A stretch of 64,000 nt of DNA from the NCBI GenBank assembly GCA_012103255.1, contig WLXD01000002.1, positions 558,001 through 622,000 on the forward strand, written 5' to 3'. Below the pieces are notes generated by a model. That model ran no database searches. It saw only the letters and a program-made list of their open reading frames with translations, and was not told where the DNA came from. The stretch comes from Acidobacteriota bacterium. GTDB taxonomy: Bacteria > Acidobacteriota > UBA890 > WLXD01. How positions within the stretch are numbered: position 1 is the first letter of the stretch; each line of letters starts with the position of its first letter. A program made the position numbers and the translations under genes. Shown in pieces: positions 39,221 through 48,354 of this stretch.

Positions 39221-41739
39221 CACTCCTCCCGCAGCGCTGCGCCCGGCGGCGCGATGGTGGCGCGAACCGCGGGGTAGATCGCTGCCAATAGCGCCGCGAC
39301 CAGTGCCACCGCGGCGGCCTGACCTAGCACTCCCGGCGGCACGGTCATCTGCAGCGTCCATCCAAACGATCGCTTGTTGATCACGTGGATCATCAACCAC
39401 GCCAACACCCAACCAACGGGCAAGGCCAGTGCAATGGAGGCGACACTCATCAATCCCGCCTGTGCTCCGATCAGCGCTCTCAGCTGTCCCGGCGTAAAAC
39501 CGGTAAGCCGCAAGAGGGCGTACTCACGCGCGCGTTCCAGTTGTTGCGCGAGAACAGCGCCGAAGACCCCGAATGCGGCCACCAGAGTGACGAGAGTCTG
39601 GAGCACCGCGGTGATCCGAAAGGTCCGGTCGAAAATCACGAGCGATTGGGCGCGCAGCTCGGAGTTCGACACGACAACCACTTGAAGCGGTTGCAGAATT
39701 TCCCGAAGTTGACGCGCCACGCCGTCGCGGGTGGCGCCGTCGGCCAGGTGCAGCGCGAGTCCACTGATCAAGGGGTCGCGCCACAGGCTCGCGTACACGG
39801 AACGACGCATCATCACTTCGCCACGATCACTCGCATAGCTCACGTAGACTCCGGCAACGCGAAGCTCGAGGGCTCCTGAAGGGCTCGGCAGCGTGACCAC
39901 ATCCCCGACGGCAACCCCGCGCCTCTCCGCCAGCGGCTCGGACACCAGCACCTCTCCGCCCTCGAAGCGCATCCAGGCGTCCTCCATCGCCTGATTGCCG
40001 GATGGCTCGAGCAAACGGTAGGACTCTCGATCCTCGACCGCATGGCTTGGCGCGAGCACCGCGGTGGGCTCGGGTGACGTTTCCACGCTGATCGTTCGGA
40101 TGGTGGCGAGCCGGTCGACGCCTGTGAGGTTCGCGATCTCGGAGAGTTGTTCATTACTCAGTCGCAGCGTGGCACTCTGCCCCCGCGCCGACACCGGCGA
40201 CACGTACAGATCGGCCTGGAGCGTGTATCCCAGCCAGTCGATCAGCGTGGTGCGGAAACTCGTAACCATCACGCCGACGCCCACCACCACCGCAACCGCC
40301 AGAGCCAGCGCCGCCACGGCCACAGAGACACGGCCAAGGCCGACCGTGAGAGCACGCGCGGCCATTCTCCCTGGAGTACCCACAATGGCCCCGAGCAGTG
40401 CCGCTCCGCCCTTCGCGACAGCGCGGACGACGGTGGGTGCGAGGAGCGAAGCACCGAGAACGACCATGAGCAGGCCCCCGAAGGCGGCCACCAGATCCCC
40501 GCCACGCCAGGTTGCGAGCGCGAACCCCGCGAGACCAGCCAACACGCCGGCGCCTGCCAGGCCCGGATGGTTCACCCAGCCCGAATCGTCTTCAGCTGAA
40601 CGCATCATCGCAACACGGGGAGCGACGCCAGCGGCCTGCCGGGCCGGTGCAATCGCCGACACCAACGTCGCGAGAATCCCAAGGGCTGCCGCGCCAGCAA
40701 GCACGCGCGGCTCCAGCGCTACCTGTTCAACCGCCACGGCAAAGTAGAGATCGTTGATCGTTCGCGTGACCAGCCGGACCAGCCTGCTTGCCAGTGCAAT
40801 CCCGCCAGCCAATCCGAGCAGCGTACCCACTGTGCCAACCGCGACCGCCTCCGCCAGCACGAGTCTGAGAATCTCCCGCCGGGTAACACCCACCGCCCGT
40901 AGCGCACCAAACAACTCGCGCCGCTGCACCACGGAAAACGCCATGGTGTTGTAGATCAGGAACATTCCGCACAAGACGGCCAGCAGACTCATTGCTCGCA
41001 GGTTGAGTTCGAATGCCGCGGTCATCTGCACAGTGGTGTCTGCACGAGCTGCAGCTTCAACGAGACGAGCGCCGGATGGAAGTTCGGCCTGTACGCGGTC
41101 TCCCAGATCGGTGGCGTCTAGTTGTAGGTCGATACGACTGAGGCGCCCGCTCAGCTCCAGGAGTTCCTGAGCGGTCGCGATGTCGGCCACCACGGTGTCG
41201 GCCAGGGCGCTGCCGTCTCCTGGCACACGCCCAACCACAGCCAGACGAATCAGGCGCCCATCTACCGTGGCCTCGACAACGTCGCCGACGCTCCCCAGTG
41301 CCTCCGGCGCCAGCACGGCTCCCGGTTCGGTCAGAAACGCGTCGAGCGGATAGGCGTCTGTACCAAGCACCATCCCGAGATCGCCGCGGAACGACTCCGC
41401 CAGAGGGTCGATTCCGATAATCCGCAGTGTTCCGGAGGCCGCATCTTCACTGCGCGCGAAGCCTTCAACGATGGGCGCCGACTTCCTGATCCCGAGATCC
41501 ACCCGGAGGCGTCGGTAGAGTTCGTCCGGAAGGCCTGCGGTGCCAGCAACCACCTGATGCGTCGCGGTGCCCACCAGGCGATCGTTGGACAGCTTGAAGG
41601 CGCGCTGCGCCGACTCGGTGGCCAGAGCAACCGCCACGGCCACGGCAACCCCTAGTCCGACCCCCCCGAGCGCCAGCACCAACTGCCAAGGGTGTCGCGT
41701 GAGGTACCTGGCGCTCGTTCGGTTCAGGGTTCGAGACAC
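39220..41739 (-). CDS. ABC transporter permease with two FtsX domains (AttF/LolCE-like)
   Basis: 839-residue permease containing two FtsX modules in one chain. The first helix (PWQLVLALGGVGLGVAVAVAV) precedes a periplasmic domain, then an FtsX module with VQRRELFGALRAVGVTRREI. The second periplasmic region and C-terminal FtsX module contain RAREYALLRLTGFTPGQL and end IYPAVRATIAPPGAALREE. This arrangement fits AttF/G or ABC exporters acting on lipids and lipoproteins. GTG 41739 is one base beyond the ATPase stop. Co-operonic ATPase and lipocalin-domain lipoprotein support an outward lipid-transfer machine (inference). Confidence 0.9.
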   Translation of the reverse strand: MSRTLNRTSARYLTRHPWQLVLALGGVGLGVAVAVAVALATESAQRAFKLSNDRLVGTATHQVVAGTAGLPDELYRRLRVDLGIRKSAPIVEGFARSEDAASGTLRIIGIDPLAESFRGDLGMVLGTDAYPLDAFLTEPGAVLAPEALGSVGDVVEATVDGRLIRLAVVGRVPGDGSALADTVVADIATAQELLELSGRLSRIDLQLDATDLGDRVQAELPSGARLVEAAARADTTVQMTAAFELNLRAMSLLAVLCGMFLIYNTMAFSVVQRRELFGALRAVGVTRREILRLVLAEAVAVGTVGTLLGLAGGIALASRLVRLVTRTINDLYFAVAVEQVALEPRVLAGAAALGILATLVSAIAPARQAAGVAPRVAMMRSAEDDSGWVNHPGLAGAGVLAGLAGFALATWRGGDLVAAFGGLLMVVLGASLLAPTVVRAVAKGGAALLGAIVGTPGRMAARALTVGLGRVSVAVAALALAVAVVVGVGVMVTSFRTTLIDWLGYTLQADLYVSPVSARGQSATLRLSNEQLSEIANLTGVDRLATIRTISVETSPEPTAVLAPSHAVEDRESYRLLEPSGNQAMEDAWMRFEGGEVLVSEPLAERRGVAVGDVVTLPSPSGALELRVAGVYVSYASDRGEVMMRRSVYASLWRDPLISGLALHLADGATRDGVARQLREILQPLQVVVVSNSELRAQSLVIFDRTFRITAVLQTLVTLVAAFGVFGAVLAQQLERAREYALLRLTGFTPGQLRALIGAQAGLMSVASIALALPVGWVLAWLMIHVINKRSFGWTLQMTVPPGVLGQAAAVALVAALLAAIYPAVRATIAPPGAALREE

Positions 41740-41740
41740 G

Positions 41741-42415
41741 CTAGCTAGGCTCGTTCTCGAGGCGACCGTCCACGATTCGCCACCGCCGGTCGGCGCGCGC
41801 AGCAACATCATGACTGTGCGTCGCCATGAGCAATATTGCGCCGCGCGACGAGACAAGGCGCGTGAAGAGGTCGAGAACCGCCTCACCGGTCTCGATGTCG
41901 AGATTCCCGGTCGGCTCGTCAGCGATTACCAGCTCTGGTTCATGCGCCAGCGCCCGAGCGATGGCAACGCGCTGCTGCTCGCCGCCCGAGAGCCGATCAG
42001 GGAACGCAGTGGCGCGATCGGCAAGGCCCGTCTGCGTGAGAAGTTCCTCGGCGACGGCGCGGGCCTTTGCCGGGCCGTAACCATTCAGCTCGAGAGGAAG
42101 CAGGAGGTTCTCTTGCACCGATAGCGTGTCGATGAGATTGAAGAACTGGAAAACGAACCCGACTCGCCGACGCCGGAACAGCGTTCGATCATGCTCGCTG
42201 AGCACGTCGAGTCGCTGGTCGTTGAACCACACCTCTCCCGCGTCAGGCCGATCCACACCAGCGAGTAGATTGAGCAGGGTCGACTTGCCGGAGCCGCTGC
42301 GGCCGAGCAGTGCCACGAACTCACCGGCCTCGAGTGCGCCCGTCGCGTCCGAAAGGATGGCGTGGTCAACGCCCGCCTCGCGGTACGATTTGCGTAGGCC
42401 CTTGAAGCGGACCAC
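41741..42415 (-). CDS. ABC transporter ATP-binding protein (LolD/MacB-type)
   Basis: 224-residue ATPase with Walker [10 protein letters not shown] (about 38-46), Q-loop [12 protein letters not shown], signature [15 protein letters not shown], Walker [13 protein letters not shown] and H-loop THS. The sequence style is LolD/MacB (mechanotransmission type VII exporters). GTG 42415 lies two bases after the stop of the preceding gene; a start further 5' would be inside it. Powers the permease directly downstream. Confidence 0.93.
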   Translation of the reverse strand: MVRFKGLRKSYREAGVDHAILSDATGALEAGEFVALLGRSGSGKSTLLNLLAGVDRPDAGEVWFNDQRLDVLSEHDRTLFRRRRVGFVFQFFNLIDTLSVQENLLLPLELNGYGPAKARAVAEELLTQTGLADRATAFPDRLSGGEQQRVAIARALAHEPELVIADEPTGNLDIETGEAVLDLFTRLVSSRGAILLMATHSHDVAARADRRWRIVDGRLENEPS

Positions 42416-42417
42416 GG

Positions 42418-43605
42418 CTATCTGGCCGCGGCGAGAACGTGTTCTATCAGCTCGTTCTGGTTCTCCGGCGCAAGCCATCGGACTACGACCACGATCTCGC
42501 GCGATGGGTCGATCCAGAGGAAATTCTCACCGAACCCGAACGTGCCAAACGATTCAGCAGGAGCCGCTGGCCATAGTGCGCTCTCGGTGTTGACTCGCCA
42601 AAGAAATCCCTGCGTCTTCTCGATCTCCGATGGGATGAGAGAAGCGGCGAGGTATTCGCTGGAGATCAGTTGATCCTCTCGCCACAACCCACCACGCTGA
42701 TACAACAGGCCGAAACGAGCGAGGTCGCGACTGCTGATCCATAGGCCCCCACCCCATCGGCCCGAGACAGCCACAGTCTCTATGTCCTGGTCGGCGATCT
42801 CGACTCCGCTGTCGCGGTAGCCCTGCCAACGCCAGGACCGGCTAGCGCCCAGCGGGGTCAGAACCTCGCGATCGATCACATCACCGAGGAACTCGCCCCA
42901 CACCAAAGTTGCCGACAGGCCCAGACGATCGAGTCGCGCTTCGTTCGGTTCCCAGACTGAGCCCGGAGCTTGTGGCTCGCGCTCCTCGATGCGGCCGGCG
43001 ATGTCCGGCCGGGCGAAGACCTCGCCCACCCATTCGCTGGTTTGCTGGAGCCCCTGGCGCCACGTGATGGGCGTGTTGTGCATCGACGCGTAGCCGTTGT
43101 CCGACACATAGCCCGCGACGGGGTCGTCGACAGACTGGATCATCCCGCGATCGACGGCCAGACCGATTGCCGTGGACAGCAGGGCACTCGCAACGTCGAA
43201 CACCATGTCGGACCGGGCCGTGTCACCCCACTCGGCAAGAATGTACCCGCGGTGGAGGATGATTCCGTTCGGGCCGCCGCGCTCCTTGAGCGGGCCGGTG
43301 AGCTCGAACTCGCCGTTCTGCGCTTGCAATGCGGCTGCCAACTCACCCGTGGGCGTGGCATTGGCTACCGCGAACTGAACGGCCTCGTCGAGGGAAGCGG
43401 CGTCCCAGCCGGCCTCCACCGCGGTCCGGATATCCCAGTTCGTGTTGCGGCCCGGGTAGTACGTCCCGAAATCGGCCGGATCCTCGATCTCCTCGGGCGC
43501 CACGATGTCGTTTTCCATGCAAGCCGCGCACAACAGGGTGAGCGTCACAGCCAACATGGGAAAGCGGCGCCCGCTACGACTCAGTGACCTCTCGCGCGAT
43601 GCCAC
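42418..43605 (-). CDS. Serine-hydrolase (beta-lactamase family) lipoprotein lacking the catalytic residues
   Basis: 395-residue lipoprotein (lipobox LLCAAC, C29). The rest follows the class C beta-lactamase/serine hydrolase subfamily ([56 protein letters not shown]). But the SxxK motif, normally in a context like FSVTKSFLST, reads [10 protein letters not shown]: no lysine follows any serine at the right spacing. The second motif, normally YND, is PNE (about 220-222). It should be catalytically dead and may act as a binding subunit. GTG 43605 overlaps the csaA-like stop by one base (TAGTG). First of the coupled export genes. Confidence 0.85.
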   Translation of the reverse strand: MASRERSLSRSGRRFPMLAVTLTLLCAACMENDIVAPEEIEDPADFGTYYPGRNTNWDIRTAVEAGWDAASLDEAVQFAVANATPTGELAAALQAQNGEFELTGPLKERGGPNGIILHRGYILAEWGDTARSDMVFDVASALLSTAIGLAVDRGMIQSVDDPVAGYVSDNGYASMHNTPITWRQGLQQTSEWVGEVFARPDIAGRIEEREPQAPGSVWEPNEARLDRLGLSATLVWGEFLGDVIDREVLTPLGASRSWRWQGYRDSGVEIADQDIETVAVSGRWGGGLWISSRDLARFGLLYQRGGLWREDQLISSEYLAASLIPSEIEKTQGFLWRVNTESALWPAAPAESFGTFGFGENFLWIDPSREIVVVVRWLAPENQNELIEHVLAAAR

Positions 43606-43955
43606 TAGCCCGCCCGCGTGCCGTTCGGCACATCTGCTTCAGGCACGGCCAGGCACGGCGTAATGCCGTCTTCGTAGCCGAGATCGAACAGCATGCCCTC
43701 TGAAAGCTCGCCCGCCATCTTGCGTGGAGCAAGATTCACCACGAAGAGCGCCTGCCGACCTTGAATCTCGGCAGGATCGTCGCGCTCCTGTTTGATGCCG
43801 GCAAGGATCGTGCGCTGGTGGTCGCCGAAGTCCACGCGCAGACGCATCAGCTTGTTGGACGCTTCGACCTCACTCACCTCGACGATCTGGCCGACGCGCA
43901 CGTCGAGCTTGGCAAAATCAGCGAATTCGATCTCAGGCTTGATCGGTGCGGTCAT
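43605..43955 (-). CDS. csaA: CsaA-like tRNA-binding domain protein
   Basis: 116-residue OB-fold protein of the CsaA/MetRS-C/Arc1p tRNA-binding group: LDVRVGQIVEVSEV, LMRLRVDFGD, RTILAGIKQE, ALFVVNLAPRKMAG and EGMLFDLGYED are canonical. CsaA in Bacillus is a chaperone-like secretion factor; tRNA binding is the basal property of the fold. At 116 residues the length matches CsaA. It heads the operon and is one-base coupled to a dead hydrolase lipoprotein, an unexpected position for a housekeeping chaperone. ATG 43955. Confidence 0.88.
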   Translation of the reverse strand: MTAPIKPEIEFADFAKLDVRVGQIVEVSEVEASNKLMRLRVDFGDHQRTILAGIKQERDDPAEIQGRQALFVVNLAPRKMAGELSEGMLFDLGYEDGITPCLAVPEADVPNGTRAG

Positions 43956-44107
43956 GACATCTCGCTCTTGGGCCCGGCGTCTCGTTGGAATAGGTGCATC
44001 GGCGTACTCCGCTCGAGGCTAGTTCTTACCTACCTAGCATACGGTGCCACGCGTCTGCCGTTGAGAGGCGACCTCAGTGGTGGCAAGCTAGGGGCACGAT
44101 TTCGAAA

Positions 44108-44124
44108 CACGGTCCAGAACCGTG
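44108..44124. other. Hairpin in the leader of the Ig/LVIVD operon
   Basis: CACGGT and ACCGTG form a perfect six-pair stem with loop CCAGA, 59 bases upstream of the ATG at 44183. The surrounding 43956-44182 region is a divergent promoter region with no other recognised feature. The hairpin may stabilise or regulate the leader. Confidence 0.3.
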
Positions 44125-44182
44125 CATCCTGCCGCGAGCACGTTTAGGCGAGCCTGCCCCGGCACAACGAGGTGATCTTCGT

Positions 44183-46240
44183 ATGAAGCGGTGGGTCCAT
44201 TCTCTGAGCATCCTTCTCCTGCTGGCACTGGCCGTGCCCGCGATCTCACAAGAACAGGCCGAAGGCCCGGTCGCTGCCGCGATCAAAATCGAGCCGACCG
44301 AAATCACTCTCGAGGTGGGCGAAACCTTCACGCTCGAGCCGGTGATCACGGACGCTGACGGCGCCGTCATCGAAGCGCCGGTTATCTACTTCTCGATGTC
44401 GCGTCGCCGCGTCGGCGTGAACACCGCCACGGGTATCGTCGAGGCGTATCGTCCCGGCATGGTTCAGGTGATGGCGCTGGTGCCAAAGCCCGGCGAAGCG
44501 TTCAGCCGGCGCAACGCCGCGAACATGGTTCGGACCACGCTGACGGTGCATGTTCCGGAGCCGCCCCTCGCGAGCGTCGAAGCCCAGCCGCTTCCGGCCA
44601 ACGTATACACCGGAACTCGTCTGCGCCTGCAGCCCATGGTGACGGACACCTCGGGCGCCGATCGCTCCGACTCGATGATCGCGTACTCGAGCAGCGATGC
44701 ATCCGTAGCGACGGTCAACGCAATGGGTACGATGACCACCCACGATGCCGGCTCGGCCACGATCACCATTCGCGCCAACGACGAAGTCGAATCGACGCTT
44801 GCCGTAATGGTGCAGCCCAACCCGACGGCTTCGCTCGAGGTCACACCGAGTCGTGAGTCGGCCCGCACAGGCGACGTCATTCACTTCGACGTCATGGCGC
44901 GCGACGCCTCCGGCAACGCGGTCCCAGATCTCCCGATCCAGTACGCGTTCCAGGGCCGCAACGTCAACCATGAGCTCGGCGACCCCGGTTCGGGATTGAT
45001 CACTGAGGACGGTCGCTTTGTGGCCGACCTGCCCGGCGAGTACACCATCGTTGTCGCCGCTGGGGCCCACACCGCCTCATCCGTCGTGGCGATCGAAGCC
45101 CGCGACGCGGGTCGCACGATCGAGGTACTCGGGCAGGGGCGCGTTTCCGACCGCGCCACCTCCGACCTCTGGGTCTGGGAAGGCCCTGACGGGCGCGATT
45201 ACGCCATGACGGGCACGCACAGCGCTGATGGCCACGCCTACTTCTGGGACGTTACCGACCCGGGCAACATGCAGATCATCGATACGATCCGCGTCGACGC
45301 TCGGACCGTTAACGACGTGAAAGTGTCGGAAGACGGAACGATCGCTGTGCTGAGCCGTGAAGGTGCGTCGAACCGCCGCAACGGCCTCGTGATCATGGAT
45401 GTCTCGGATCTGAACAACCAGGGCGCGCGTGTACTGGCGCGCTACGACGATCAGCTGACCGGTGGCGTGCATAACGTCTTCATCTTCCAGGATCACGTGT
45501 ACGCACTGTCCGCAGGCCAGCGCTACGACGTGATCAACATCGAGGACCCGGAGAACCCGCACCGCGTGGGCAACTTCGAGCTCGACACGCCCGGCCACTC
45601 GATCCATGACGTCTGGGTTACCGACGGCATCGCCTACTCCTCCAACTGGTCGGACGGCGTGGTTGCCGTTGACGTTGGCGGCGGCGGCATGGGTGGTAGC
45701 CCACGTAACCCCGTGGAACTCGGACGCACGAAGTACCCGAACGGCTGGAACCACGCGGCGTTCCCGTTCCGCAGCAAGTCCACCGGCAAGATGTACATGA
45801 TCGGTGGCGACGAGGCCGGTCGGAGCGGCGGGACGCCCGGATACGAAGGCGAACCTGACCGCATGAACGGCTGGATTCACATCTTCGAATGGGACGAGTG
45901 GGAGAACCCGATCGAGATCGCTCGCTACGAGGTGCCGGAAGCAGGAACGCACAACCTGTGGGTCGACGAGGAGAACGAAGTTCTCTACATCGGCTACTAC
46001 CAGGGCGGCTTGCGCGTGGTCGACATCTCCGGCGAGCTCCTGGGCGACCTCTATCGCCAGGGTCGCGAGATCGCCTACTTCCTGCCGTTCGACCCCGAGG
46101 GCTTCGTTCCCAACGCGCCCTTCGTCTGGGGACCGCAGCCCTACAAGGGCAACATCTTCTTCTCTGACTACAACTCGGGCCTGTGGGCTGTGCGCCTCGA
46201 CCCGCCGCTCGGCGACACCACCGCCGAGAGTCAGGAATAG
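44183..46240 (+). CDS. Exported protein with Ig-like (Big_2-type) domains and LVIVD-repeat propeller
   Basis: 685 residues: signal MKRWVHSLSILLLLALAVPA, then Ig-like repeats (about 30-120, 130-215 and 215-305) with Big_2-type wording such as SSSDASVATVNAMGTMTTHD. From about residue 310 there is an LVIVD propeller (AYFWDVTDPG, LVIMDVSDL, YDVINIEDP, LRVVDISG) with HNVF and HSIHDVW histidines. ATG 44183 follows GAGGTGATC; longer frames are leader. It is 30 bases ahead of the His/Met-rich YVTN gene, so the two are co-transcribed. A surface or periplasmic adhesion or binding role is plausible; no enzyme motif was seen. Confidence 0.87.
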   Translation: MKRWVHSLSILLLLALAVPAISQEQAEGPVAAAIKIEPTEITLEVGETFTLEPVITDADGAVIEAPVIYFSMSRRRVGVNTATGIVEAYRPGMVQVMALVPKPGEAFSRRNAANMVRTTLTVHVPEPPLASVEAQPLPANVYTGTRLRLQPMVTDTSGADRSDSMIAYSSSDASVATVNAMGTMTTHDAGSATITIRANDEVESTLAVMVQPNPTASLEVTPSRESARTGDVIHFDVMARDASGNAVPDLPIQYAFQGRNVNHELGDPGSGLITEDGRFVADLPGEYTIVVAAGAHTASSVVAIEARDAGRTIEVLGQGRVSDRATSDLWVWEGPDGRDYAMTGTHSADGHAYFWDVTDPGNMQIIDTIRVDARTVNDVKVSEDGTIAVLSREGASNRRNGLVIMDVSDLNNQGARVLARYDDQLTGGVHNVFIFQDHVYALSAGQRYDVINIEDPENPHRVGNFELDTPGHSIHDVWVTDGIAYSSNWSDGVVAVDVGGGGMGGSPRNPVELGRTKYPNGWNHAAFPFRSKSTGKMYMIGGDEAGRSGGTPGYEGEPDRMNGWIHIFEWDEWENPIEIARYEVPEAGTHNLWVDEENEVLYIGYYQGGLRVVDISGELLGDLYRQGREIAYFLPFDPEGFVPNAPFVWGPQPYKGNIFFSDYNSGLWAVRLDPPLGDTTAESQE

Positions 46241-46270
46241 GGCACCAATCTCCAACCGCCTGGACGACCG

Positions 46271-47485
46271 ATGACCAAGCAACGCTATCGACCGAGGGTT
46301 CTCGAACCCGGCGTGATCATCGCCGCACTTGCCACACTGGCGCTTATCGTCACGACCGCCGTTGCGGTCGTGACGCCGCGCCAGGCCTCGGCGCAGAACG
46401 GCACGTACTGGCTCTACGTCGCAGCGGAGTCTGACGACGTCGTCGAGAAGTTGGCGTTCACGCCTGGGGGCGGGTTCCGGCTCGACAAGAGCATCCCCGT
46501 CGGCATCTGGCCGACGGAGACGGAGGGCCCTCACGGTCTCGCGATCTCGCCGGACGGCGAGCACTGGTACGTCACCATCGCGCACGGCAACCCGTTCGGA
46601 CTGCTGTTCAAGTACGAGACCGCCGACGACCTGTACGTCGCCGACACGACGCTTGGGCTCTTTCCTGCCACGATGACGATCTCGCCGAGCACGGGACTCC
46701 TGTTCGCGGCGAACTTCAACCTGCACGGCGACCACGTCCCGAGCACGATCTCCGTCGTCGAGACGGAATCGATGACCGAGGTGGCGCAGATTCCTACCGG
46801 CGTCATGCCACACGGATCGCGGATGAATCCGCAGGGCAGCAGGCAGTACAGCGTCGCGATGATGAACGACGAACTGCGCGAGATCGACGCCTACAAACTC
46901 ACCACAAGCCGTGTGCTCCCTCTGTCGGAGAACGCTCCGTCGTGGCAGCACTACCAGGAAACTGGAAACGGTCTGATGGATGATTCGCATGCCATGGGCG
47001 ATCACCAGATGGCCGGCATGGAAGGTCACCACGAGATGCAGCCGCCGCTGGTGAAGCCCACCTGGGCCACGCCGGTGACGCCGCAGGGCAAGGTATACGT
47101 CGCCGGCAACGGCAACGCGACGATCTATGAGATCGATGTCGAAGAGTGGGCGGTCTCGCGCACGTTCGACGACACCGGCAAGGGCGTTTACAACCTCGAC
47201 GTAACCCCAGACGGCAAGATCCTCGTCGGCACATACAAGAGCGACCGAGGCGTTGGCATCTGGAGCACGGAGACGGGCGAAGAGCTCGCGCGCATCCCGA
47301 CGATTCGGCCGATCCCGCACGGCGTGGTGATCTCCCCGGATGGGAAGTTCGCCTTCGTATCCATCGAGGGTATCGGCGGCGAACCCGGCTCGGTCGAGGC
47401 CTACTCGCTGGAATCCTTCGAACGTGTCGCCAACATCGACATCGCCAAGCAGGCCGGCGGAATCGTCTTCTGGAAGGCCGAGTAG
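46271..47485 (+). CDS. YVTN/YncE-like beta-propeller with His/Met-rich insert
   Basis: 404 residues with an N-terminal membrane anchor or signal (about 12-38). It is a YVTN-type seven-bladed propeller with PHGLAISPDGEHWYV, PHGSRMNPQGSR, PHGVVISPDGKFAFV repeats. Between blades, at about residues 238-257, is an insert with several His and Met (SHAMGDHQMAGMEGHHEM), the kind of sequence that binds Cu(I/II) or other soft metals. The conserved PHG triad in successive blades resembles nitrous-oxide-reductase-like and copper-associated propellers. No PQQ or haem motif is seen. Co-operonic with the LVIVD protein. Confidence 0.85.
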   Translation: MTKQRYRPRVLEPGVIIAALATLALIVTTAVAVVTPRQASAQNGTYWLYVAAESDDVVEKLAFTPGGGFRLDKSIPVGIWPTETEGPHGLAISPDGEHWYVTIAHGNPFGLLFKYETADDLYVADTTLGLFPATMTISPSTGLLFAANFNLHGDHVPSTISVVETESMTEVAQIPTGVMPHGSRMNPQGSRQYSVAMMNDELREIDAYKLTTSRVLPLSENAPSWQHYQETGNGLMDDSHAMGDHQMAGMEGHHEMQPPLVKPTWATPVTPQGKVYVAGNGNATIYEIDVEEWAVSRTFDDTGKGVYNLDVTPDGKILVGTYKSDRGVGIWSTETGEELARIPTIRPIPHGVVISPDGKFAFVSIEGIGGEPGSVEAYSLESFERVANIDIAKQAGGIVFWKAE

Positions 47486-47518
47486 GCGATCGGTAGGCAA
47501 AGTCGAGATCGTGTTCGA

Positions 47519-48337
47519 GTGATCGTGCCACTGCTGATCGCGATCGTCGCCGTGCCGACGGCGTACTGGACGTTGATCTGGGCGGTGCAGAGGAATCTGT
47601 TGTTCCCTGCACCACCCGCATCCGTGGGCCGCAGAGCCCCCCACGACTCGGTTCGCGTGGAACTGTCCACGCCAGCGGGCCCCATGGAAGCCTGGTTTCT
47701 ACCAGCCGACGGCGATCCGACGGTTCCAGGGCCGGCAATTCTGTTCGCCCACGGCAACGGCGAGATCATCGACTATCTCCCCGACACATTCGACGGGGCG
47801 CGCAGCGCAGGGTTCGGCGTCCTCCTCATCGAATACCCGGGATATGGACGCAATCCAGGCCGACCGACGGAGGCGTCCGTTCGCCGCGTGATGACCGAGG
47901 GATTCGACTGGCTCGCAACACAGCCGGAAGTCGACCCTGAGCGCATCATCGCCTACGGGCGATCTCTGGGCGGTGGCGCGGTGGGCGCGCTCCTGACGCA
48001 GCGCCGACCGGCTGCCGTGATCCTCCAATCGACGTTCCGCAGCATCCGCCACATGGCCCGCCGGCTCCTCGTCCCCGGCTTCCTGGTGCGCGACCCCTTC
48101 GACACGATCCATTCGCTGACCCAGCACGCCGGCCCGCTGCTGCTGATCCACGGCGATCGTGATGACGTGGTGCCGATCGGCGAATCGGAAGCGCTTCACG
48201 CGGCGTTTCCCGACTCGGAGTACGTAGTCCTTCCCTGCGGCCACAACGACTGCCCGACCTCATGGCCCGAGCACTGGGAAATGGTTCTCGGATTCCTCGC
48301 CAGGCACGGCGTGCAGGCACAGGCCGACGTCCGCTAG
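47519..48337 (+). CDS. Alpha/beta hydrolase (BEM46/YqiA-like), membrane-anchored
   Basis: 272 residues: an N-terminal hydrophobic helix (about 2-22), then an alpha/beta-hydrolase fold. Oxyanion region AHGNGE (77-82), nucleophile elbow GRSLGG with S149, acid in HGDRDDVVP (D215 or D216), and H242 in GHNDCP complete a catalytic triad. The BEM46/ABHD13-type sequence suggests an esterase or thioesterase; substrate unknown. GTG 47519 starts 33 bases after the YVTN gene stop, so it may belong to that operon. No SD-like motif is obvious. Confidence 0.87.
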   Translation: MIVPLLIAIVAVPTAYWTLIWAVQRNLLFPAPPASVGRRAPHDSVRVELSTPAGPMEAWFLPADGDPTVPGPAILFAHGNGEIIDYLPDTFDGARSAGFGVLLIEYPGYGRNPGRPTEASVRRVMTEGFDWLATQPEVDPERIIAYGRSLGGGAVGALLTQRRPAAVILQSTFRSIRHMARRLLVPGFLVRDPFDTIHSLTQHAGPLLLIHGDRDDVVPIGESEALHAAFPDSEYVVLPCGHNDCPTSWPEHWEMVLGFLARHGVQAQADVR

Positions 48338-48354
48338 AGGGCCGAAGCTCGGAA

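Noticed and set aside
45077-47644. An 855-codon open frame on the minus strand opposite the propeller genes
   Set aside because: Antisense shadow with biased composition, while the plus strand has two signal-bearing propeller proteins with good start sites.
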